Assembly (NCBI RefSeq): GCF_004745635.1
Contig: NZ_SRLB01000012.1
Span: forward strand, 62,001 to 126,000
Direction of reading: 5' to 3'
From: Methylobacterium nonmethylotrophicum
Lineage (GTDB): Bacteria > Pseudomonadota > Alphaproteobacteria > Rhizobiales > Beijerinckiaceae
Length of the DNA: 64,000 nucleotides
Shown here: in pieces, positions 56,511 through 64,000 of the stretch
Layout: each line of letters begins with the position of its first letter
Position numbering within the stretch: the stretch's first letter is position 1
Made by a program: the position numbers and the translations under genes
The notes under the pieces: generated by a model
Database searches by the model: none
What the model saw: the letters and a program-made list of their open reading frames with translations, nothing else
Told to the model about the DNA's origin: nothing

Positions 56511-57173
56511 ATGCTGAGGCAACGTGAACAGGTCACAGACGTGCTGCTCCGCGACAACATCTACGAGGCCATCCGGGCCGAGATCCTGGCCTGCCGCATG
56601 CCGCCGGGCGCGGAGGTGCGAGAGCAGGAGCTGGCGGAGCGCTACGAGGTCAGCCGGCAGCCCGTCCGCGAGGCGCTGCTCCGCCTGGAGCGGGAGCGGC
56701 TCGTCACCGTTCACCCTCGCCAGGGATATCAGGTCAATCCGATTTCGATCGCCGATGCCCGCGATCTGCTGCAGTTCCGCCTCGTGGTCGAGCCGGCCTG
56801 CGCGGGGGAGGCGGCCGAGCGCGCGCCCGCCGGCGCGCTGGCGGGCCTCGACGCCTTCCGGGACCTGCCGGAGGACGGCGACTTCATCGTCTACAACCGG
56901 GCGTTCCACACCGCGCTGGCCGAGGCGTCCGGCAACCGGCGCATGGCGGCGGTGACCCGCGACCTGATCGAGCAGGCCGACCGGCTCGTGCGGGTGAGCC
57001 TCGCCACCATCAAGGGCCGCGATCCGGCGCGGCTCGTCGCCGAGCATGCCGGCATCATCGACGCCGTGCAGCGGCGCGACGCGCGCGCGGCGCGGCGGCT
57101 GGTGCGCGACCACGTCGCCCGGGCGGAGCGGCGCATCATCCCGGCGCTCGAGCGGAGCGCCGTCATCCTCTGA
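56511..57173 (+). CDS. GntR family (FCD) transcriptional regulator
   Basis: A 220-residue regulator. The N-terminal winged helix-turn-helix has IYEAIRAEILACRMPPGAEVREQELAERYEVSRQPVREALLRLERERLVTVHPRQGYQV, and the C-terminal all-helical FCD ligand domain carries metal-type residues (Asp/His in YNRAFHTALAEASGN and EHAGIIDAVQRRD). It is followed closely by the aldehyde dehydrogenase gene (14 bp) and then the MFS transporter, so it likely senses a carboxylic-acid pathway intermediate. ATG 56511 is preferred. The effector is unknown. Confidence 0.9.
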   Translation: MLRQREQVTDVLLRDNIYEAIRAEILACRMPPGAEVREQELAERYEVSRQPVREALLRLERERLVTVHPRQGYQVNPISIADARDLLQFRLVVEPACAGEAAERAPAGALAGLDAFRDLPEDGDFIVYNRAFHTALAEASGNRRMAAVTRDLIEQADRLVRVSLATIKGRDPARLVAEHAGIIDAVQRRDARAARRLVRDHVARAERRIIPALERSAVIL

Positions 57174-57187
57174 GGGAGAGACGCATC

Positions 57188-58714
57188 TTGAACATGGTGC
57201 CGAGACCCGACCTCGCCGTCGAGACGCGGGGCAATTTCGTCGATGGCCGCGAGATCGAGGCCGGCGACGGGACGCTGATCGACGTGCGCAATCCCGCCAC
57301 CGGGGCCGTCATCGCCCGGATCCCGAACTCGACGCAAGGAGACGTCGACCGGGCGATGCAGAGCGCCCGCGCGGCCTTCGCGTCGCGCGAGTGGGGCGGC
57401 ATGGACGTCCGCGCCCGCGCCAGGCTGGTGAACAGCCTCGCCGACGCCTTCGAGGCCAATCTCGACACCCTCTACCGGCTGGAGACGCTCAACAACGGCC
57501 GTCCGGTGAACGAGACGCGGGCGCAACTGGCGCGGCTGCCCGACTTCTTCCGCTACTTCGCCGGGCTCGCCCTGTCGCGCCGCGACGCGGTGATCCCGGT
57601 CGAGGGCAGCTACCTCAACTACACCCGGCGCACGCCGATCGGCGTGGTGGCGAACTGCACGCCCTTCAACCACCCGCTGATGATCCTGTGCAAGTCGCTC
57701 GCGGCCGTGCTGGCGACAGGCTGCACCACGGTCGTCAAACCGTCCGAATACACCCCGCTCACGACGCTGAAGCTCGCCGAGATCTTCACGCAGGCCGGCC
57801 TGCCCAAGGGCGTGTTCAACATCGTGCTCGGCCTCGGCCCGACGACCGGCCGCGCGCTGGCCGAACACCCCGACATCGACAAGCTCGTCCTGACCGGCGG
57901 CACCGAGGCGGGCCGGATCGCCGGCAGCGCCGCCGCCCGGGTCTTCGCCCACCAGACCATGGAGCTCGGCGGCAAGACGCCCGTCATGGTCTTCGACGAC
58001 TTCGATCTCGAGCAGGCGGTCAACTACGCGGCCTTCGGGGCGTTCATCGGCGCCGGGCAGACCTGCGTCTGCGCCAGCCGGCATCTCGTCCAGGAGACGA
58101 TCTACGACGCGTTCGTGGAGAAGCTCGCCGCCAAGGCGAAGAGCATCCGCATCGGGGATCCCTTCGATCCGGCGACGCAGCTCGGGCCGGTGATCTCGGC
58201 CAGGCAGCGCGACCGGGTGCTCGCCTACGCGGCCTGCGGCCGCGACGAGGGTGCCCGGGCCGTCGCGGGCGGCCGTGCGGCGCTCGTGCCGGGCGGCGAG
58301 GAGGGCTACTTCGTCGAGCCGACGGTGTTCGCGGACGTCCGTTCGACGATGCGGATCTTCCAGGAGGAGGTCTTCGGCCCGTTCACCAGCGTGACCCCGT
58401 TCCGGGACGAGGCCGACGCGCTGCGGCTCGCCAACGATTCACCCTTCGGCCTCGCCGCGGCTTTGCGCACCCGCGACATCGCCCGCGCCCACCGGGTCGC
58501 CGCCGCCGTCAAGGCCGGAATCGTCTGGATCAACGACCACCACCGCCTCGACCCGGCCTCGCCGTGGGGCGGCGTCGACGACAGCGGGCTCGGCCGCGAG
58601 TGCGGCAGCGAGAGCTTCGACGACCACTTCAACGTGAAGAGCATCATGGTCGCGACCCACGACGCGGCGTTCGACTGGTATCGCGACACGGCGGGACAGC
58701 GCCGCCTGAACTGA
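57188..58714 (+). CDS. NAD(P)-dependent aldehyde dehydrogenase
   Basis: A 508-residue ALDH-superfamily enzyme oxidising an aldehyde to an acid. It shows NCTPFNHPLMILCKSLAAVLATGCTTVVKPSEYTPLTTLKLAEI (cofactor site), the general-base Glu in MELGGKTPVMVFDD near residue 259, the catalytic Cys in GAGQTCVCASR near 293 and the EEVFGPFTSVTPFRDEADAL motif near 398. TTG 57188 has AGGGAGAG about 7 nt upstream; ATG 57194 is an alternative. The C-terminal AFDWYRDTAGQRRLN is a short extension. It is transcribed after the GntR regulator; the substrate is not predictable, though an aromatic or sugar aldehyde would fit the neighbourhood. Confidence 0.92.
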   Translation: MNMVPRPDLAVETRGNFVDGREIEAGDGTLIDVRNPATGAVIARIPNSTQGDVDRAMQSARAAFASREWGGMDVRARARLVNSLADAFEANLDTLYRLETLNNGRPVNETRAQLARLPDFFRYFAGLALSRRDAVIPVEGSYLNYTRRTPIGVVANCTPFNHPLMILCKSLAAVLATGCTTVVKPSEYTPLTTLKLAEIFTQAGLPKGVFNIVLGLGPTTGRALAEHPDIDKLVLTGGTEAGRIAGSAAARVFAHQTMELGGKTPVMVFDDFDLEQAVNYAAFGAFIGAGQTCVCASRHLVQETIYDAFVEKLAAKAKSIRIGDPFDPATQLGPVISARQRDRVLAYAACGRDEGARAVAGGRAALVPGGEEGYFVEPTVFADVRSTMRIFQEEVFGPFTSVTPFRDEADALRLANDSPFGLAAALRTRDIARAHRVAAAVKAGIVWINDHHRLDPASPWGGVDDSGLGRECGSESFDDHFNVKSIMVATHDAAFDWYRDTAGQRRLN

Positions 58715-58800
58715 ACCGAGGACCCGCCCGGAGGGACGCCAACACCCCGCATCAGACGGGGATCCCTCCGCGCCACGGCACGTCACGCGGAGGAAACGCC

Positions 58801-60189
58801 ATGACATCCATCGTCAATGCGGGAGGCCGGCTCGACCGGCTGCCGATCGGCCCGTTCCACTACCGGATCATGTGGCTGATCGGAATCGGGATGTTCTTCG
58901 ACGGTTTCGACATCTACATCGCCGGGACGGTGCTCGGCGCGACCTTGAAGAGCGGCTTCTCGATCTTGCCGGAGAACGCGCTCTTCGTCTCGTCGACCTT
59001 CGTCGGCATGATGGTCGGCTCGTTCCTGACCGGCTTCCTCGGCGACCGCTACGGCCGGCGCTTCACCTACCAGGCGAACCTGCTGATCTTCGGCCTCGCC
59101 GCCATCGCGGCGGCGTTCGCGCCGACCATGACCGTGCTGATCGCGCTGCGCTTCGTCATGGGCGTCGGACTGGGAGCCGAGAACGTCGTCGGCTACTCGA
59201 CCATGACGGAATTCGTGCCGGCGCGCTCGCGGGGGCGGTGGCTCGGGCTGATGGCGGTCTTCGTGGTGACCGGGCTGCCGGTCGCCTCGCTCGTCGGCTA
59301 CGTGGTGATCCCGCTGTTCGGCTGGCGGGCCATGTTCGTCCTCGGCGGGATCGGCGCCCTGGGCGTCTGGCATCTCCGCAAGGGCCTGCCGGAATCGCCC
59401 CGCTGGCTCGAGGCCGTGGGGCGGACCGAGGAGGCCGAAGCGCTCCTGCGCGAGATCGAGCGGGACGCAGCCCGCGGCGGAACCCTGCCGCCCCCGGCGC
59501 CGGTCGGCCCGGCCCTGCCCAAGGTCGCCTTCGCGACGCTGTTCCGGGCGCCGCTCCTTGGGCGCGTGATCGTCGGGTGCCTGTGCCTGATCGTCATCAA
59601 CACCCTGCTCTACGGCTTCGTGACCTGGCTCCCGACCTTCTTCATCAAGCAGGGCCTGAGCGTCGCGACGTCGTTCGGCTACTCGCTGCTGATGGGGCTC
59701 GGCGCCCCGGTCGGCAGCGCGATCGGCGCGTTCACCGCCGACCGCTGGGGCCGGAAGCCGACCATCGCCGGCGCCTCGGCGACCGCCATCCTGTTCGGGA
59801 TCCTCTACCCGCTCACGAGGGACCCCGTGCTCCTGCCGCTGGCCGGCTTCTGCCTCACGGTGCCGATCTACGTCCTCGTCGCCCTGCTGTTCGGGATCTA
59901 CATTCCCGAACTCTTCCCGACCGAGGTGCGCCTGCGCGCCTCGGGGCTGTGCAACACCTTCGGGCGCGGAGCGACGATCGTCACGCCGTTCATCGTCGTC
60001 TCCCTCTTCCAGAATTACGGGATCAGCGGCGTGATGATGCTGATGATCGGCCTTCTCGCCCTGCAGATCGTCGCCGTGCTCACGCTCGGCGTCGAACCGC
60101 GCCAGCAGAGCCTGGAGGAGATGAAGCCGCGCGACGTCGGCGGACCGCTCGATGAGCCGGCCCGCACGATCCGGCGCGGTCTTGCCTGA
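58801..60189 (+). CDS. MFS transporter, AAHS/sugar-acid-like
   Basis: A 462-residue major facilitator with twelve predicted membrane helices. The first helix carries the MFFDGFDIYIAG motif typical of aromatic-acid/H+ symporters and related carriers. The loop 2-3 motif GDRYGRR and the loop 8-9 repeat ADRWGRK are present, and PESPRWL and PELFPTEVRLRASG mark the end of each half. The ATG at 58801 follows a good GGAGG site, 86 bp after the aldehyde dehydrogenase gene. It probably imports the substrate of the GntR-controlled pathway; specificity is inferred only from family. Confidence 0.9.
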   Translation: MTSIVNAGGRLDRLPIGPFHYRIMWLIGIGMFFDGFDIYIAGTVLGATLKSGFSILPENALFVSSTFVGMMVGSFLTGFLGDRYGRRFTYQANLLIFGLAAIAAAFAPTMTVLIALRFVMGVGLGAENVVGYSTMTEFVPARSRGRWLGLMAVFVVTGLPVASLVGYVVIPLFGWRAMFVLGGIGALGVWHLRKGLPESPRWLEAVGRTEEAEALLREIERDAARGGTLPPPAPVGPALPKVAFATLFRAPLLGRVIVGCLCLIVINTLLYGFVTWLPTFFIKQGLSVATSFGYSLLMGLGAPVGSAIGAFTADRWGRKPTIAGASATAILFGILYPLTRDPVLLPLAGFCLTVPIYVLVALLFGIYIPELFPTEVRLRASGLCNTFGRGATIVTPFIVVSLFQNYGISGVMMLMIGLLALQIVAVLTLGVEPRQQSLEEMKPRDVGGPLDEPARTIRRGLA

Positions 60190-60284
60190 GCAGACCTGCG
60201 TGGCGCGCCTCTGCTCAGCCCCTCGTTCTGCAGGGCGGCGCAGGCAGCGCGTGCCGCGGCGGGCCCGGCTCCGGTTCAGGCCGT

Positions 60285-60322
60285 CCCCGCGTCAGCGGGG
60301 GGCGTGGCGCGTCCGCCACGCC
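60285..60322. terminator. Double hairpin after the MFS gene
   Basis: Two adjacent stems: CCCCGC-GTCA-GCGGGG (60285-60300) and GGCGTGGCG-CGTC-CGCCACGCC (60301-60322). They lie between the transporter and the dehydrogenase genes and could end the upstream transcript. There is no T-run. Confidence 0.4.
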
Positions 60323-60409
60323 TCCCGCTGACAGCGCGCTTCCGCGCGACAACCTCGAGCAAGCCGCGTCTCAGCGGTGCCGCAAGACTTGGGAGGAGAA
60401 GGATTTGGC

Positions 60410-61723
<1,314 letters not shown>

Positions 61724-61780
61724 CCCCGGGACCGGCGCCGCGTCACCCGTGCGCCGGTCCTGACGACCCGGGATGGGACG

Positions 61781-62347
61781 ATGCGACGATTTCCGTTCGG
61801 CCTGATGGTGCTGGCGGGCCTCGCTGGCCCGGCACGCGCTGGCCCCTTGGGAGAGCGCCTGGAGCCCTGCCTTGGCTGCCACGGCGAGGGCGGGCGCTCC
61901 GAGACGCCGGGCGTGCCCTCGCTCGGCGGCCAGCCGGCCGATTACCTCGTCACGCAGCTCTACCAGTTCCGCGAGGACCAGCGAACGGCGCCCCCGATGA
62001 ACGCGATGGCGAAGGACCTGTCGGACGACGACCTGCGGGCCTTCGCCGAGGCGCTCTCGGCCCTGCCTGCGCCGTCACCGCGGGGCGATGCGCTCGATCC
62101 CGGGCTCGTCGCGCGGGCGCGCGCCCTCGTCGGCCGGCATCAGTGCAATTCCTGCCACGGGGCGGATCTGGCGGGGCGCGATGCGATCCCGCGCCTGCGC
62201 GGCCAGCGCGAGGAGTATCTCGCGGCGGCCTTGACCGGCTACCGGACCAATGCGCGGCCGGGCTACGATCCGGCGATGAACGAGGTCGCCCAGGGCCTGA
62301 ACGAGGCGGACATCGCGGATCTGGCGGCCTTCCTGTCGCACCAGTGA
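61781..62347 (+). CDS. Diheme periplasmic cytochrome c
   Basis: A 188-residue class I (cytochrome c4-like) diheme protein. A signal peptide (RRFPFGLMVLAGLAGPARAG) is followed by two heme c motifs, CLGCH near residue 30 and CNSCH near 124, each with a downstream Met ligand candidate (MNAMAKDL; AMNEVAQGL). It starts 57 bp after the sorbosone-type dehydrogenase gene and probably carries its electrons to the oxidase chain. Confidence 0.92.
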   Translation: MRRFPFGLMVLAGLAGPARAGPLGERLEPCLGCHGEGGRSETPGVPSLGGQPADYLVTQLYQFREDQRTAPPMNAMAKDLSDDDLRAFAEALSALPAPSPRGDALDPGLVARARALVGRHQCNSCHGADLAGRDAIPRLRGQREEYLAAALTGYRTNARPGYDPAMNEVAQGLNEADIADLAAFLSHQ

Positions 62348-62719
62348 GCCCGGGAAGGGCCCCCGTGTCTGGAGCGCGGGTCGACGCCGACCGGGGCGAG
62401 ATCGCGTTCGGGAACGGCGACGGCACCACGGTCGAGGCGCGCCGACGACGACCGTCCCGATGATCCCGGGCGGTGATCGAGATCGAGACGGGGATGTCAG
62501 ATCCGGCTGCGACGGAGGTCGGAGCGGCGCGGCCGTTCGAGGGATCAGGGCGAAGGCGCCGACGCCCGAGGCCACACGGTCGACGCGTTTCGGCTGCGCC
62601 GACGGAGACCGCGGGCACGCTTCAGGCCCGTCCCGGGGCTCGACCGCACGGTCGAGCCCCGGCCAGCATCAACCGCCTCACGGCCTGTTCCGCCGGAGCT
62701 TTCAGGTCTCTGTCCGGCC
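62348..62719. other. Gene-less interval with a strong hairpin between convergent genes
   Basis: No credible gene is seen between the cytochrome c gene (plus) and lpdA (minus). A 13-bp perfect hairpin lies at 62633-62662 (CCGGGGCTCGACC / GGTCGAGCCCCGG, loop GCAC), about 57 bp after the lpdA stop on the minus strand, and is the likely terminator for lpdA. The remaining sequence shows nothing distinctive. Confidence 0.5.
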
Positions 62720-64000
62720 CTAGGTGTGGATCACCCGCCCATAGGCGTCGAGCACGCTCTCGTGCATCATCTCCGACAGGGTCGGGTGCGGGAAGACCGT
62801 GTGCATCAGCTCTTCCTCGGTGGTCTCGAGAGTCATCGCCACGACGTAGCCCTGGATCAGCTCGGTCACCTCGGCCCCGACCATGTGGGCGCCGAGGAGC
62901 TGGCCGGTCCTGCGGTCGAAGACCGTCTTCACGAGCCCGTCGGGCTCGCCGAGCGCGATCGCCTTGCCGTTGCCCGCGAAGGGGAAGCGGCCGACCCGCA
63001 CGTCGAAGCCCTGCTCCTTGGCCTTCGCCTCGGTGAGGCCGACCGAGGCCACCTGCGGCTGGCAATAGGTGCAGCCCGGGATCTTGCCCTTGTCCATCGG
63101 GTGGGTGTGCAGGCCCTTGATCGTCTCGACGCAGATCACCCCCTCGTGCTCGGCCTTGTGGGCGAGCATCGGCGGGCCGGCGACGTCGCCGATGGCGTAG
63201 ATCCCCGGCACGCTGGTGCGCCCGAGCCCGTCGGTGGCGACGATGCCGCGCTCGATGGTGACGCCGAGCTTTTCCAGGCCGAGATTCTCGATGTTGCCGA
63301 CGACGCCGACCGCCGAGATCAGCTTCTCCGCCGTGATCTCCTGCGTCTTGCCGCCTTCGGTCTCGACGGTGGCCGTCACCGCGTCCTGGCCCTTGGCGAC
63401 CCTGGTCACCTTGGCGCCGGTGAGGATCCGGATGCCCTGCTTCTCGAAGCGCTTGCGGGCATGCGCGGCGATCTCGGGGTCCTCCACCGGCAGGATCTGC
63501 GGCAGGAGCTCCACCACCGTCACCTCGGCCCCCATGGTGCGGTAGAACGAGGCGAACTCGATGCCGATCGCGCCCGAGCCCATCACCAGCAGGCTCCTGG
63601 GCATTTTGTCCGGGACCATGGCCTCGTAGTAGGTCCAGATCTGCTTCCTATCGGGCTCGATGCCCGGGATTGCCCGCGGGCGGGCGCCGGTCGCCACGAC
63701 GATGTGCTTGGCCCCGTAGGTGCCGGCCCCCTTGGCCCCCTTCGGCGCCTCGGCACGCTTCGTCTCCCGGACCGTGACCCGGCCGGCCTCGTTGCCTTTG
63801 GGCGCCGCCTCGATCGCGGCCTCGCCCCAGATCACGTCGACCTTGTTCTTCTTGAGCAGCATGCCGACGCCGCCGTTGAGCCGGCCGGAGACGCCGCGGG
63901 AGCGCTTGACGATGGCGCCTACGTCGAACCGGACATTGTCCGCCGAGAGGCCGTAATCCTTGGCATGCTGCATGTACTGGTAGATCTCGGCCGAGCGCAG
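62720..64000 (-). CDS. lpdA: Dihydrolipoyl dehydrogenase (E3), N-terminus outside window
   Basis: The C-terminal 426 residues of a flavoprotein disulfide reductase, the E3 subunit of 2-oxo acid dehydrogenase complexes. Visible are the NAD-binding GxGxxG in LLVMGSGAIGIEFASFYRTMGAEVTVVE, the FAD-binding GIYAIGDVAGPPMLAHKAEHEG, and the C-terminal catalytic His-Glu pair in HTVFPHPTLSEMMHESVLDAYG. The redox-active CxxxxC motif and the FAD dinucleotide fold are beyond the window edge. The frame is open through 64000, so the gene is truncated by the window, not broken. Confidence 0.94.
   Translation of the reverse strand: MRSAEIYQYMQHAKDYGLSADNVRFDVGAIVKRSRGVSGRLNGGVGMLLKKNKVDVIWGEAAIEAAPKGNEAGRVTVRETKRAEAPKGAKGAGTYGAKHIVVATGARPRAIPGIEPDRKQIWTYYEAMVPDKMPRSLLVMGSGAIGIEFASFYRTMGAEVTVVELLPQILPVEDPEIAAHARKRFEKQGIRILTGAKVTRVAKGQDAVTATVETEGGKTQEITAEKLISAVGVVGNIENLGLEKLGVTIERGIVATDGLGRTSVPGIYAIGDVAGPPMLAHKAEHEGVICVETIKGLHTHPMDKGKIPGCTYCQPQVASVGLTEAKAKEQGFDVRVGRFPFAGNGKAIALGEPDGLVKTVFDRRTGQLLGAHMVGAEVTELIQGYVVAMTLETTEEELMHTVFPHPTLSEMMHESVLDAYGRVIHT

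Overview
The window is a 64-kb piece of a very GC-rich chromosome, and gene content and order point to an alphaproteobacterium of the Hyphomicrobiales, most likely Methylobacterium or a close relative. The evidence is a PopZ-type polar organiser beside tolC and valS, an Aap-type amino-acid ABC transporter, a PHB-depolymerase-family esterase, a PQQ-type sorbosone dehydrogenase with its cytochrome c, and frequent GTG and TTG starts. The genus is inferred; no rRNA gene is present.

Layout. 1-4.7 kb: the end of a Tn7/Tn5053-like element with tniB (cut by the window edge) and two tandem, TnsD-sized tniQ genes. 4.7-11.7 kb: palindromic repeats, purC, a ribbon-helix-helix protein with a PHB-depolymerase-family esterase, a membrane cyclase overlapping an amidoligase, and an LLM flavin oxidoreductase. 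11.8-15.9 kb: a ferric-iron type ABC transporter (ATPase, binding protein, fused permease). 16-20.9 kb: an unknown protein, a glycolipid-modifying trio (GT39, GT2, LAB_N membrane protein), a small secreted protein and a flavin-binding protein. 21-28 kb: a cystathionine beta-lyase family enzyme, aapJQMP with a candidate sigma-54 promoter, and a sulfurtransferase. 28-31.6 kb: small proteins, tRNA-Asn, tRNA-Cys, an atypical low-GC methyltransferase and a PIMT-family protein. 32-48.6 kb: housekeeping core (tolC, popZ, valS, RND efflux pair, rlpA, dac, tmk, holB, phosphoesterase). 48.9 kb: tRNA-Pro.

49-55.5 kb is an accessory block. It holds a compact predicted cAMP circuit: a Crp-type regulator, a FecR-domain protein and a CHASE2 cyclase in one tightly packed operon, flanked by two genes for small secreted proteins. 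Those two genes share a duplicated promoter/leader that carries CRP-like boxes at exactly the same distance from the start codon. I consider this the most interesting unit in the window. Next to it lie a frame-disrupted secreted-protein gene and a small secreted protein resembling the VHL beta domain.

55.6-62.3 kb: a GntR-controlled catabolic cluster (alpha/beta hydrolase with the nucleophile serine replaced, GntR/FCD regulator, aldehyde dehydrogenase, MFS transporter) followed by a periplasmic sorbosone-type dehydrogenase and a diheme cytochrome c. The window ends inside lpdA.

Convergent gene pairs are repeatedly separated by a hairpin family (CCCCTCTCCC-N4-GGGAGAGGGG) that probably serves as a bidirectional terminator. 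No CRISPR array, rRNA gene or complete insertion sequence was seen.
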